From Mesorhizobium sangaii (GTDB taxonomy: Bacteria; Pseudomonadota; Alphaproteobacteria; Rhizobiales; Rhizobiaceae): a stretch of DNA of 64,000 bases. Both the position numbers and the translations under genes were made by a program. Below are positions 1-10,628 of the stretch, piece after piece (position 1 is the stretch's first letter; every line of letters begins with the position of its first letter). The DNA lies in contig NZ_JACHEF010000001.1 in the NCBI RefSeq assembly GCF_014207355.1, forward strand, positions 1,805,704 to 1,869,703. The letters run 5' to 3'. The notes beneath the pieces were generated by a model that was not told the DNA's origin, searched no databases, and saw nothing but the letters and a program-made list of their open reading frames with translations.

Positions 1-29
1 GCCCTACTCCCTTACTGCCCTACTCCCTT
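1..29. repeat. Short tandem repeat at the window edge (16-bp period)
   Basis: The 13-mer gccctactccctt occurs at 1-13 and again at 17-29, separated by act, giving a 16-bp period cut by the left edge of the window. It lies directly in front of the first gene's start and may continue upstream. Function unknown. Confidence 0.6.
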
Positions 30-36
30 GAGGATC

Positions 37-1323
37 ATGCCCTACCAATCCCCGATTTCACCCGGCCGTTCCTGGTATGAGGACACTGCCGGCCCACGGC
101 CTGAATATCCAGCGCTGGATGGCGACAAGACGTGCGATGTCGTCATCGTCGGCGGCGGTTTCACTGGCCTTTCGGCGGCTGCTCACCTTGCCAAGGCGGG
201 CACGAATGTCGTGCTGATTGAAGCCTGCCGTTTTGGCGATGGTGCCTCTGGGCGCAATGGCGGGCAGCTTGGCACCGGCCAGCGCGCCTGGGTCGAGGAC
301 CTGGAAGACGAATACGGCCTCTCCCGCGCCAAGGCTTTGTTCGACCTTGCCGAAGAGGCGAAGGCGCATCTCCTCGAGTTCGCCGCCGCCAACCAGATCG
401 ATATCGACTACATGCCGGGCCAGCTCTCGGTGGCGCACAAGCCGCGCTATGTCGACGACTACAAGGCGCATGCCGAGATCATGGCGAGCCGTTTTTCCTA
501 CCCGCATATCTCGTTCATGGATGCCAAGGAGACGGCGGAGCGGCTGGGCTCGACCGCCTATTTCGGCGGCACGCGCGACACCGGCACCGGCCACATCCAC
601 CCGATGAAGCTGGTGATCGGCACCGCGCAGGTGGCGGCGCAGGCCGGCGCACAGCTGTTCGAGGAGACGCCATCGACCGCAATCATTTCCAGTGGCGGCA
701 AGGTCAAGGTTTCGACACCGAGAGGCACGCTGACAGCGCAGAAATGCCTGATCGCGGTCAACGCCTATGGCGGCACGCTCGAACCGGTGAGTGCCGCGCA
801 CATCATGCCGATCGGTTCGTTCATCGGCGCGACGGTGCCGCTGGGCGCGAACTCGACGGTGCTGCCGGGCGGCGAGGCGGTCGACGATTCCCGCTTCGTC
901 GTGCGTTATTTCCGCAGATCGAAGGACGGGCGGCTGCTGTTCGGCGGACGCGAAGTCTATGGCGTCAACGACCCGAAGGATATCCACATCCACATCCGCC
1001 GTCAGATCACGGAACTCTACCCGGCACTGAGGGATGTCGAGATCACGCATGGCTGGGGCGGCTATGTCGGCGTCACGGTGCCGCGAAAGCCGTTCGTGCG
1101 CGAAGTGATGCCCAATGTGATCTCGGCCGGCGGCTATTCCGGCCATGGCGTCATGCTGTCGAACTTCTTCGGCAAGCTCTATGCCGAAACCGTCGCCGGC
1201 AACCGCGACCGGCTGAAGCTGATCGAGGATCTAAAGATCCCGCCATTCCCCGGTGGCCGGCGCTTCCGCGCGCCGCTGCTGTTCCTGGCGCTCAACTGGT
1301 TCGCGTTGCGCGACAGGATCTAG
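37..1323 (+). CDS. FAD-dependent amine oxidoreductase, gamma-glutamylputrescine oxidase-like
   Basis: 428-residue protein of the D-amino-acid oxidase / glycine oxidase flavoenzyme superfamily. A dinucleotide-binding motif VVIVGGGFTGLSAAAHLA lies at about residues 35-52, followed by the E of an ADP-ribose-binding strand and a GRNGGQLGTGQR loop where FAD is expected to be held. The C-terminal GGYSGHGVMLSN segment is the usual second FAD contact. This layout is typical of gamma-glutamylputrescine oxidases (PuuB/OrdL), which oxidise a secondary amine to aldehyde plus H2O2 in putrescine breakdown. The in-frame TTG at 28 lies nine bases before ATG 37; GAGG at 30-33 is very close to that ATG, so the start is not certain. 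No putrescine-pathway partner is visible, because the left neighbour is outside the window. Substrate assignment is inference. Confidence 0.85.
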   Translation: MPYQSPISPGRSWYEDTAGPRPEYPALDGDKTCDVVIVGGGFTGLSAAAHLAKAGTNVVLIEACRFGDGASGRNGGQLGTGQRAWVEDLEDEYGLSRAKALFDLAEEAKAHLLEFAAANQIDIDYMPGQLSVAHKPRYVDDYKAHAEIMASRFSYPHISFMDAKETAERLGSTAYFGGTRDTGTGHIHPMKLVIGTAQVAAQAGAQLFEETPSTAIISSGGKVKVSTPRGTLTAQKCLIAVNAYGGTLEPVSAAHIMPIGSFIGATVPLGANSTVLPGGEAVDDSRFVVRYFRRSKDGRLLFGGREVYGVNDPKDIHIHIRRQITELYPALRDVEITHGWGGYVGVTVPRKPFVREVMPNVISAGGYSGHGVMLSNFFGKLYAETVAGNRDRLKLIEDLKIPPFPGGRRFRAPLLFLALNWFALRDRI

Positions 1324-1684
1324 AAGCTGTTCTGTCCCGGTGGAATTGAGACACTATCGGTTTTTAGAGTGTGATCTCGAGCGAAAAACCGGATGCCACT
1401 TTTCGGGATCGTGCTCCAGACGGACAGGATCGCTCTCATCTATGTAATATTGTTGTAATATTTGTTGCCGTAACGGCACATTGCGGAATCCCCTCCAAAG
1501 GAGCAGAATCCCTAACGAGGGCGTAGTGATGCCACAATCAGCGATATAAAGATGCCGGTTGTGGGTTACTGACGGGGAATTCTGCGGGCTTGCCCGCTTT
1601 GATTCTTGGGACTGATGCAGATCTGGCGCCAGGTTCTTGGCATTTGATCGGAAGAACATCGGCCCGCTTATGGAGGTGGCAAGA
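1324..1684. other. Intergenic region with dispersed palindrome and AT-rich patch
   Basis: 361 bp without a supported gene. It holds one copy of the dispersed palindrome (1367-1416). At about 1441-1464 an AT-rich patch carries two near-identical taatatt stretches. I see no clear promoter hexamers. In-frame codons upstream of GTG 1685 (ATG 1670, TTG 1637) are alternative starts of the next gene. Confidence 0.6.
1367..1416. repeat. Dispersed rhizobial palindromic repeat, diverged copy 1
   Basis: The segment from gagtgtgatc to gatcgtgctc contains the arms aaaaccgg and cacttttcgggatc, seen also at 15956-16004, 29379-29427 and 43086-43134. Its outer arms have drifted from gagcatgatc. It is probably a non-coding mobile or regulatory palindrome of the kind scattered through Mesorhizobium-type genomes. 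Confidence 0.7.
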
Positions 1685-2551
1685 GTGAGAGAGCCCTTCA
1701 GTTTCGGTACGCCGGAACGTCGGCGCTTTGCCATGCAGTTCGGATATGACATGCGGCCGTCCTTCTGGCAGGAGGTCCGCTCGAATTCGCATCTGGTGAT
1801 CGCCGCGATCGGCACCGCCGCACTGCTTGGCGTGGCCGCGGTGGCGCTATGGCTGGCGTTGCCGGCCAATGACAGGCAAGCGGCGGCGAGCCCCGAGCAA
1901 ACCATTCCAACCATTCCGGTGAAAACGACGAAAATCGCTCCGGGGGGAGCAGCAGTGGCTGCAGCAGCCGTGCCACAGGCAGCGCCCAAATCGGACAAGA
2001 TTTTACCAGCCGTGGCGGCCGCGCAAGCCACCATTGCGGCGCTGCCAGCCAATGATCCGCGTTGGACCGGTTCGCAGTCGAAGGCCGCATCCTCTGCCGG
2101 GGCACCTGCTCCCGGCAAGGTGGCGAACCAGGCTGAACAAGCACCGGGCAAAGCCGCGGTGGCATTTGCGCAACCGGCAGCAGATAGCGTTGCCGCCAGC
2201 GAACTTGCCAAGGTTGCCGCACCCACTCCGCCGGCGGCTAGCCGTCCCGATGGCGCGAAAACCGCAGCCATCCCGGCGGTACAGCCGCAAGTGCCGTCAG
2301 AGCAGCCCGCGGCGGCGGAAGGCGACGACAGCCAGGCCAATGCGAAGCCAGGCAAGGTCGAGGCCGCCGGAACAGGACAGATCCTAAGGGCAGTGACCAT
2401 GCGCAGCGGCCCGAAGAAAAATGCCGCTGCTATCCTCACCGTGCCAGCCAAAAGCTCGGTGCAAGTGATGAGCTGCAAGAAGTGGTGCCAGATCACCTAC
2501 AACGGCAAGACCGGCTGGATCTACAAGACCTACATCAAGACCGGCGCCTGA
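1685..2551 (+). CDS. Membrane-anchored SH3-domain protein, hypothetical
   Basis: 288-residue protein. After a short N-terminal cytoplasmic stretch there is one hydrophobic helix (LVIAAIGTAALLGVAAVALWLAL). A long Ala/Pro/Lys-rich, low-complexity linker follows, and the last 60 residues form a bacterial SH3 (type 3) fold: MRSGPKKNAAAILTVPAKSSV, two cysteines in SCKKWC, then the closing GKTGWIYKTYI strand. Such proteins usually sit in the cytoplasmic membrane with the SH3 domain in the periplasm, touching peptidoglycan. GTG 1685 is chosen because GGAGGT ends eight bases before it; ATG 1670 in the same frame is possible. It stands alone, transcribed away from the flavoenzyme. Function unknown beyond the domain. 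Confidence 0.8.
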   Translation: MREPFSFGTPERRRFAMQFGYDMRPSFWQEVRSNSHLVIAAIGTAALLGVAAVALWLALPANDRQAAASPEQTIPTIPVKTTKIAPGGAAVAAAAVPQAAPKSDKILPAVAAAQATIAALPANDPRWTGSQSKAASSAGAPAPGKVANQAEQAPGKAAVAFAQPAADSVAASELAKVAAPTPPAASRPDGAKTAAIPAVQPQVPSEQPAAAEGDDSQANAKPGKVEAAGTGQILRAVTMRSGPKKNAAAILTVPAKSSVQVMSCKKWCQITYNGKTGWIYKTYIKTGA

Positions 2552-2609
2552 CGCCTGTCTCGACCCGCCGCCGAAACGCCGTGCAGCATTTTGATTTGCG
2601 TCGGCGCTC

Positions 2610-3356
2610 TCAGATGCAGCGTCCGCCGTCGACCTCCAACGCCACACCGGTGATGAAGGCGGCTTCATCCGACGCCAGCCAAAGTGCGGCGTTGGCGATA
2701 TCGAGTGGAGTCGAAAGCCGACCGAGCGGGATCGACGCGCGGAACTTCTCGCGGATTTCAGGCGTGTCGGCGCCCATGAACTTCTCCAGCATGCCGGTCT
2801 CGCCGGCAACCGGGCAGAGGCAGTTGACACGGATGTTCTTCGGCGCCAGTTCCACCGCCATCGACTTGGTGGCGGTAATCGCCCAGCCCTTCGAGGCATT
2901 GTACCAGGTAAGGCCGGGCCGCGGCCGCAGACCGGCGGTCGAGGCCGTTGTCAGGATGACGCCGCCGCCTTGCCGATCCATGATCGGTACCACGGCGCGT
3001 GCGGCGTGATAGATCGCCTTCATGTTGACGGCGGTGATCAGGTCGAAGGTTTCCTCGTCGACGTTGAGCATGTCGCCATTGCGATGGGTGTAACCGGCGT
3101 TGTTGACCATGATGTCGATCCGGCCGAATGCGCTCTTGGCGGCATAGACCATCTCGTCGAATTCGGAGCGCTGTGAAACATCGGTCTGGGTCCAGATCGC
3201 CGCCTCACCGATTTCGCTGGCGACACGCTCCGCGCCCTTGGCGTTGAGGTCGGCAACGACGACCCTGGCGCCTTCCCCGGCAAAGCGCCTGGCGATGCCC
3301 TCGCCAAAGCCCGCCGCAGCACCGGTGATCACGGCAACCTTGTTTTCCAGACGCAT
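2610..3356 (-). CDS. SDR family oxidoreductase (3-oxoacyl-ACP reductase/glucose dehydrogenase-like)
   Basis: 248 residues, a standard length for classical short-chain dehydrogenases. The cofactor motif is TGAAAGFGEGIA near residue 12, the structural NNAG motif is present, and the catalytic Ser (TASTAG) and YNASKGW (Tyr-x3-Lys) are in place. The C-terminus LEVDGGRCI is typical of the FabG-like group. The ATG at 3356 is preceded by GGGAAG and starts just before the Rossmann strand; an upstream in-frame ATG at 3371 would add five residues. It is transcribed divergently from zwf. The substrate cannot be read from sequence. Confidence 0.85.
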   Translation of the reverse strand: MRLENKVAVITGAAAGFGEGIARRFAGEGARVVVADLNAKGAERVASEIGEAAIWTQTDVSQRSEFDEMVYAAKSAFGRIDIMVNNAGYTHRNGDMLNVDEETFDLITAVNMKAIYHAARAVVPIMDRQGGGVILTTASTAGLRPRPGLTWYNASKGWAITATKSMAVELAPKNIRVNCLCPVAGETGMLEKFMGADTPEIREKFRASIPLGRLSTPLDIANAALWLASDEAAFITGVALEVDGGRCI

Positions 3357-3682
3357 GCTCTTCCCGCTCATGATTGGTGACGATCGGCCGGAGTGCCCGC
3401 GGCACATGCAAAACCATGACTTCTGACCGGGCCACGACTTCTAGCCAGGTTCATCGAAAGATGTGCGGTCATCGCCGATTTCTCCTTTGGCTTTCGCTTC
3501 GATCCCGCTCTATGCTGCAACTGCGAAGGCTTCCGGGGCCGCGCCTGTCGACAAGCCTCCGAGGTATCGGGCTGTCAAGAGGCAGGCGCAACACTCAGAT
3601 GTGACACCATGGCACTGGAAAATTTAAATCGATTAGATTATATCAGCCGCGTCACAGCGACCGGCGTCAGAGCGGACAGACC
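3357..3682. promoter_or_regulatory. Divergent intergenic region upstream of zwf
   Basis: 326 bp between divergent genes. A conspicuous AT-rich stretch at 3619-3643 (core aatttaaatcgattagatta) stands out from the GC-rich surroundings, about 40 bp before the zwf ATG. It is the most likely place for the zwf promoter or a regulator site. I cannot assign hexamers or a named operator. Confidence 0.4.
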
Positions 3683-5152
3683 ATGACCAGCCAGATCATC
3701 CCCGTCGATCCTTTCGACTTCATCATTTTCGGCGGCACCGGCGATCTGTCGGAACGCAAGCTTCTGCCGTCGCTCTACTATCGCCAGCGCGACCATCAGT
3801 TCTCCGAGCCGACGCGCATCATCGGCACGTCGCGCTCGAAGATGACCGACGAGGAATTCCAGGCCTTCGCCAAACAGGCGATCTCGGACCACGTCAAGGC
3901 TGCCGATATCGACGCCAAGGAACTGAAGACCTTCCTTGCCCGCCTCTCCTACGTTTCGGCCGATGCGACGACCGGCGCCGGCTTCGACAAGCTGAAGAAG
4001 GCGATCGGCGACAGCGACCGCATCCGCGCTTTCTACCTGGCTGTGGCGCCGGCGCTGTTCGGTGATATCTCGCACAAGCTGAAAGAGCACAAGCTGATCA
4101 CGCCGAACTCGCGCATCGTGCTGGAGAAGCCGATCGGCCGTGACCTTGCCTCGGCGCGAGCACTCAACGATCTGGTCGGCGACAATTTCCACGAAAACCA
4201 GATCTTCCGCATCGACCACTATCTCGGCAAGGAGACGGTGCAGAACCTGATGGCGCTGCGCTTTGCCAACGCGCTCTACGAGCCGCTGTGGAATTCCGCC
4301 CATATCGACCACGTGCAGATCACCGTGGCCGAGACCGTTGGGCTGGAAGACCGCGTCACCTATTACGACAAGGCCGGCGCGCTACGCGACATGGTGCAGA
4401 ACCATATGCTGCAGCTTTTGTGCCTGGTTGCCATGGAAGCGCCCTCGTCGATGGATGCCGACGCGGTGCGCGACGAGAAGCTGAAGGTGCTCAGGGCACT
4501 GAAGCGCATCAACGGCAACGAGGCGCCGAAGCACACTGTGCGTGGCCAGTACCGCGCCGGCGCCTCGGCCAGCGGGGCTGTGAAGGGCTATGTCGAGGAG
4601 CTTGCCCACGACAGCAACACCGAGACCTTCGTCGCCATCAAGGCCGAGATCGGCACCTGGCGCTGGGCGGGCGTTCCGTTTTACCTGCGGACCGGCAAGC
4701 GGCTGGCGACCCGGGTTTCGGAAATCGTCATCGAGTTCAAGCCGATCCCGCATTCGATCTTCGGCGACAGTGCCGGGCCGATCTTCGCCAACCAGCTGGT
4801 CATCCGGCTGCAGCCGGACGAAGGCGTCAAGCAGTTCATCATGATCAAGGATCCGGGTCCGGGCGGCATGCGGCTGCGCCAGATCTCGCTCGACATGAGC
4901 TTCGCGCAATCCTTCGACGGCCGCGCGCCGGACGCCTACGAACGGCTGATCATGGATGTCATCCGCGGCAACCAGACCCTGTTCATGCGTCGCGACGAAG
5001 TCGAGGCGGCGTGGAAATGGATCGACCCGATCCAGAACGCCTGGGAAAGCGCCAGACAGGAAGCGCAGGGCTACACAGCGGGCACCTGGGGACCGTCGGC
5101 CTCCATTGCGCTGATCGAACGTGACGGGCGGACATGGCACGAGAGCAATTGA
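3683..5152 (+). CDS. zwf: Glucose-6-phosphate 1-dehydrogenase
   Basis: 489 residues, the usual length. It oxidises glucose 6-phosphate to 6-phosphogluconolactone with reduction of NAD(P)+ in the cytosol, the entry step of the Entner-Doudoroff and pentose phosphate routes. The N-terminal nucleotide-binding loop is GGTGDLSERKLLPSLY, and the active-site signature RIDHYLGKE is at about residue 176. The C-terminal half matches the family (FYLRTGKRLATRVSEI, LQPDEGV, RGNQTLFMRRDEVE). ATG 3683 directly precedes MTSQIIPVDPFDF. It is first in a zwf-pgl-edd operon: its last 19 bases overlap pgl, implying translational coupling. Confidence 0.98.
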   Translation: MTSQIIPVDPFDFIIFGGTGDLSERKLLPSLYYRQRDHQFSEPTRIIGTSRSKMTDEEFQAFAKQAISDHVKAADIDAKELKTFLARLSYVSADATTGAGFDKLKKAIGDSDRIRAFYLAVAPALFGDISHKLKEHKLITPNSRIVLEKPIGRDLASARALNDLVGDNFHENQIFRIDHYLGKETVQNLMALRFANALYEPLWNSAHIDHVQITVAETVGLEDRVTYYDKAGALRDMVQNHMLQLLCLVAMEAPSSMDADAVRDEKLKVLRALKRINGNEAPKHTVRGQYRAGASASGAVKGYVEELAHDSNTETFVAIKAEIGTWRWAGVPFYLRTGKRLATRVSEIVIEFKPIPHSIFGDSAGPIFANQLVIRLQPDEGVKQFIMIKDPGPGGMRLRQISLDMSFAQSFDGRAPDAYERLIMDVIRGNQTLFMRRDEVEAAWKWIDPIQNAWESARQEAQGYTAGTWGPSASIALIERDGRTWHESN

Positions 5153-5850
5153 ACAGCGCCGCCTATAGCTGGAACGGCTTCGCCGGGCGCCAGGAGTTGG
5201 CGGCCGCCCTTGCCGATCATGTCGCCGGGCGCCTGACCAAGGCAATCGCCGAGCGCGGCACAGGGTTGCTCGCCGTCTCCGGCGGCACCACACCGGCCAA
5301 ATTCTTCGCCGCCCTTTCGGTAATACCCATCGCCTGGGACAAGGTGATTGTGACGCTGGTCGACGAGCGTTTCGTGCCAGCCTCCTCGCCGCGCTCCAAT
5401 GCCGGGCTGGTGGCCGCCAATCTCTTGCAGAACGCGGCAAAAGCGGCACGGTTCGTACCGCTCTATCACGAAGCCGTCGGCATCGAGGATGCGGCGGCGT
5501 CCGACAACGCAGCGCTGCAGTCATTGCCCTGGCCGCTCGATGTCGTCGTGCTCGGCATGGGACCGGACGGCCACACCGCCTCGTTCTTTCCCGATGCCGA
5601 TGATCTGGCAAAGCTGCTCGACCCGTCGTCCGACAGGATCGTGCTGCCGGTTCATGCGGCGAGCGCCGTCGAGCCGCGGCTGACCTTGTCGCTGGCGCGC
5701 ATTGTCGATGCCGGCTTCATCGCGCTGCACATCGAAGGCGAGGACAAGCGCACCGCCTTCGACAGTGCGGTTGCACCTGGACCGCGAAAGCCGATCCGCG
5801 CCGTGCTCGACGCCGCACCCAAGCCCGTAGAGGTTTTCTGGGCGCCCTGA
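5134..5850 (+). CDS. pgl: 6-phosphogluconolactonase
   Basis: 238 residues, DevB/SOL-type lactonase that hydrolyses 6-phosphogluconolactone made by Zwf. Family signatures are LAVSGGTTPAKFF near residue 46, VDERFVP with the conserved Asp-Glu-Arg, and the GMGPDGHTASFFP loop. Translation starts inside zwf (overlap 5134-5152), and edd follows 71 bases after its stop, so the three genes form one operon for conversion of glucose 6-phosphate to KDPG. Confidence 0.95.
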   Translation: MAREQLNSAAYSWNGFAGRQELAAALADHVAGRLTKAIAERGTGLLAVSGGTTPAKFFAALSVIPIAWDKVIVTLVDERFVPASSPRSNAGLVAANLLQNAAKAARFVPLYHEAVGIEDAAASDNAALQSLPWPLDVVVLGMGPDGHTASFFPDADDLAKLLDPSSDRIVLPVHAASAVEPRLTLSLARIVDAGFIALHIEGEDKRTAFDSAVAPGPRKPIRAVLDAAPKPVEVFWAP

Positions 5851-5921
5851 TTTGAACGTGCTGAGGGTCCCGGCAGACAGCTGGAGCGTGTTCCGGGACC
5901 TCGCCTGAAAGGACCGACACC

Positions 5922-7745
<1,824 letters not shown>

Positions 7746-7764
7746 CGAAATCGTCCTGTCGATG

Positions 7765-7793
7765 AAAAAGGGCGGCTGACAGCCGCCCTTTTT
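7765..7793 (+). terminator. Rho-independent terminator after edd
   Basis: Perfect 13-bp stem (five A:T pairs then gggcggct/agccgccc) with a three-base gac loop; the right arm ends in TTTTT. The left arm starts with AAAAA, so it can also work on the minus strand, where the convergent VWA gene ends at 7813. Both transcripts probably stop here. Confidence 0.92.
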
Positions 7794-7812
7794 GCTGCCG
7801 GTCAGACGGCAG

Positions 7813-9483
7813 TCATGGCGTAACAGTGATCTCGGTCCGCTCGCCAGCCTTGACCGTCACCGGCATTTCCTTGTCATGGCCTCCATCGGACATGTGCCGG
7901 ACGACCACATAGTCGCCGGCCGGAATGGTTTGCTGCCAGGCGTCGCCATAGCTCAGGCCAAGCGCCTTGCGATTACCCTGGATGTCCTTTTTCGGCGACA
8001 GGACCTCGATCGAGTAGGCGCCAGGGGCCGACATGGCCAGAACGCCGGCATCGAGCGGTACCTTGATGTCCTGATTGTCGCCGACCTTAACGCTGAACGG
8101 CTGCTCGACGGTCGCGAGATCAAGCGTGGTGAGCGCGACATAGTCGTCCGGCGGCAGCCAGAACTTGCTGTCCGGTCCGTAGGAATGCTCGACATCGTCG
8201 CGTGAACCATCGATCTTCTTCTTGGCCTTGACGATCTGGAAGCCGAGGCCGGAACTGTCGGCCTTGTCGCCGCCGGTGACATAATAGGCGTTGAACAGGA
8301 CGTGCCCGACGCCGACGATGACGTCCTTTTCGACCGTCTGCCCGGCGGCCAGCTGGATGGTCTCGACCACCGAGCCGCTGCCGATCTGGACCGTGACCTT
8401 CTGCTCACCCGCCGGCACGATGATCTTGGTGTCGCCATAGTGGGTGGTGTTGCCGCCGGGATAGGTGAAGTCGACATGGGCTTCGTCACTGATGTCGGCG
8501 CCCTGGCTCGGCCGCGGATGAATGAGCATGGTGCCCGCGTTCAAGGTGAACAGCGGCTTGTAGACCTTGCCGGCCTCGATCTTGAACTTCTGCTCCACCT
8601 TGGCTTCGTCGTCGCGTGCAACGACGACATAGTCGCCGGGCTCGAGATTGCCGTTGTAGGCCCCATATTCGGTGGTCACGGAATCCCCGCGCGAGCCGTC
8701 GGAGTTCGCCTTGTAGATCTCCCAGGCGTTGCCATCGGTGATCGGCTGGCCACCTTCGGCCATCACCACCGTCGGCTGGAAGTTGAATTCCGGTTTCGCG
8801 GGCTCCGGCGAAGGCGCCGGGGCGGGAGCGGGAGCCGGCTCAGGAGCGGGTGCTGGCGCTGGTGCCGCCACGGTCTCGACAAGCGCCTCCTGCAACGCCT
8901 TCTCGTCGGAGGCCTGGATGTATTTGCCGCCGGTGTTGTCGGCGAGGCAGGCGATCTGCTTGCCTTCGTCGGCGGTAAGCCCGAAGCCGACGACGTCGGC
9001 GGTGAAATCGACGCCGGACGCCTCGAGTTCCTTGCCAAGCGCGCAGGGATCGCCGCCGCATGTTTCGAGCCCGTCGGTGATGAGGACGACGGTCGCCTTG
9101 TCCTCGGTGTATTTCAACGCTTCGGCCGCCTGCTTGACGGCGGCGGTCAGCGGTGTCTTGCCGAGGAATTTCAGGCTGTCGGCGGCGGCCGAGATGGCGC
9201 TTGCCGAGCCTGCCTGTGGCGGCACGATCAACTGGATGTCGTCGCAGCTGCCTTTTTCGCGGTGGCCATAGGCCATGAAGCCGATTTCATCATCGGCGGG
9301 AACCGATTGAAGCACGGCTCTCAGCGATTCACGGGCGATTTCCAGCTTGGGCTTGCCGTCGATCTGCGCCCACATGGAACCGGAGGCATCGAGAATGATG
9401 ATGACCTTGTTTGCGGCAAAGCCGAACGTCGTCATCGACAAAAGGAGGATCGCCGCAGCGACGCTCCGTGCAAATCCCGCCAT
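7813..9483 (-). CDS. Secreted von Willebrand factor A domain protein
   Basis: 556 residues. A Sec-type signal peptide (hydrophobic AAAILLLSMTTFGFA, cleavage near residue 24) leads into a VWA domain at about 25-210 with a complete MIDAS: DASGS, the Thr of GKTPLT and ITDG. Cysteines in GSCDD and TCGGDPC may form disulfides. A Pro/Ala/Glu-rich spacer follows, then about 320 residues of repeated beta-rich segments, each with a GDYVVV- or DDYVAL-like strand, suggesting tandem Ig/carboxypeptidase-regulatory-like domains. Location is periplasmic or extracellular. It is monocistronic and converges on the edd terminator. The ligand is unknown. Confidence 0.88.
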   Translation of the reverse strand: MAGFARSVAAAILLLSMTTFGFAANKVIIILDASGSMWAQIDGKPKLEIARESLRAVLQSVPADDEIGFMAYGHREKGSCDDIQLIVPPQAGSASAISAAADSLKFLGKTPLTAAVKQAAEALKYTEDKATVVLITDGLETCGGDPCALGKELEASGVDFTADVVGFGLTADEGKQIACLADNTGGKYIQASDEKALQEALVETVAAPAPAPAPEPAPAPAPAPSPEPAKPEFNFQPTVVMAEGGQPITDGNAWEIYKANSDGSRGDSVTTEYGAYNGNLEPGDYVVVARDDEAKVEQKFKIEAGKVYKPLFTLNAGTMLIHPRPSQGADISDEAHVDFTYPGGNTTHYGDTKIIVPAGEQKVTVQIGSGSVVETIQLAAGQTVEKDVIVGVGHVLFNAYYVTGGDKADSSGLGFQIVKAKKKIDGSRDDVEHSYGPDSKFWLPPDDYVALTTLDLATVEQPFSVKVGDNQDIKVPLDAGVLAMSAPGAYSIEVLSPKKDIQGNRKALGLSYGDAWQQTIPAGDYVVVRHMSDGGHDKEMPVTVKAGERTEITVTP

Positions 9484-9609
9484 CGAAATCTCCTCAACTC
9501 CGCCCCGATCCGGGCGGGAAGCTATTTGACGCGGCGTCAGGACACAAGGCCGGGCACGGCTGTGAGGGGACGGAATGTCAAACTTTTGAGCGGCAGCGAA
9601 AATCGTCGC

Positions 9610-10572
9610 TCAGTAGGTCGTACGACGCTCTTCCGAGGGCGGCCTGCCGAATTGCAGCCGGTAGCTCTGGGCAAAATAGGAATGCGAGGTGAAGCCCGTG
9701 GCGATCGCCACATCGAGGATCGGCATGTTGGTCTGGCGCAGCAATTCGCGCGCCCGCTCCAGCCGCAGCCGCATGTAATAGCGGCCGGGCGTGACGCTGA
9801 GATGGCGCAGGAACAGGCGCTCGACCTGACGCACCGACAGGCCGGCGGATTTGGCCAGCTGCACCGCCGACAACGGCTCATCGAGGTGGTCGGCCATCAG
9901 TTCGACGATGCGCCTGAGCTTCTCCGACTTGCCGGTGAGATCGCGTTCCGGCCCGACACGCTGGCGGTCGCCGGCCGAGCGGATGCGTTCGTGCTGGAAC
10001 TGGTTGGCGACGCCATTGGCGAGGTTGGAGCCGAAATCACCGCGCACGATCTCCAGCATCAGGTCGATCGAGGTGGTGCCGCCGGCGCATGTGTAGCGCT
10101 TGCGGTCGATCTCGAAGACGTTACCCGTGCAGTTGATGTCGGGGAAGCGTTCGACGAAGCCGGCGCGGTTTTCCCAATGGATGGTGCAGCGATAGCCTTC
10201 GAGCTGGCCGGCCTCGGCAAGCAGGTAGGAGCCGACCGACAGCGCACCGAGCGCGTTACCGCGCCGGCCCCAGCTGCGCAGCGCCGCCAGCACCTTGCTC
10301 TTGCCGGGAAATTCCGTCGTCAGTCCGACCGAGACGAAGAGGATGTCGACCGGCGGCAGGTCGGCAACGGCATAGTCGATCTTGAGCGGCAGGCCATTGG
10401 AGGCCATCACCGGATCGCCATCCGCGGAGACCGTCGTCCAGCCGTAGAAATCGCGGCCAAGCAAACGGTTCGCCGACCGGAACGTATCGATCGCCGCGGC
10501 CAGCGAGAACATCGAGAACTTGTCGACCAGCAGGAAAGCGAACTGCCGGCCGCCTTGAACGGGATCTGTCAT
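9610..10572 (-). CDS. GlxA family transcriptional regulator (DJ-1/PfpI plus AraC HTH)
   Basis: 320 residues. Residues about 8-190 form a class I glutamine amidotransferase-like (DJ-1/PfpI) sensor in which the usual nucleophile region reads LSVGSYLLAEAG, so no catalytic Cys is evident. The last 100 residues are an AraC-type double HTH (AVQLAKSAGLSVRQVERLF, then VAIATGFTSHSYFAQSYR, FGRPPSE). The start MTDPVQGGRQF at 10572 begins just before the first sensor strand. It lies 56 bp downstream of folD on the same strand and may be co-transcribed. Related regulators in rhizobia often govern methylated-amine or one-carbon catabolism, which would fit folD, but this is inference. Confidence 0.88.
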   Translation of the reverse strand: MTDPVQGGRQFAFLLVDKFSMFSLAAAIDTFRSANRLLGRDFYGWTTVSADGDPVMASNGLPLKIDYAVADLPPVDILFVSVGLTTEFPGKSKVLAALRSWGRRGNALGALSVGSYLLAEAGQLEGYRCTIHWENRAGFVERFPDINCTGNVFEIDRKRYTCAGGTTSIDLMLEIVRGDFGSNLANGVANQFQHERIRSAGDRQRVGPERDLTGKSEKLRRIVELMADHLDEPLSAVQLAKSAGLSVRQVERLFLRHLSVTPGRYYMRLRLERARELLRQTNMPILDVAIATGFTSHSYFAQSYRLQFGRPPSEERRTTY

Positions 10573-10628
10573 GACCGGCCGTTCTACAGGAACAGTTGGG
10601 TTCGGCAAAGCTGCGGCTTTCTGGTGGG

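Noticed and set aside
1354..2496. 380-codon minus-strand open frame opposite the SH3 gene
   Set aside because: Mirror of the Ala/Pro-rich linker; the plus-strand SH3 domain and ribosome binding site support the other strand.
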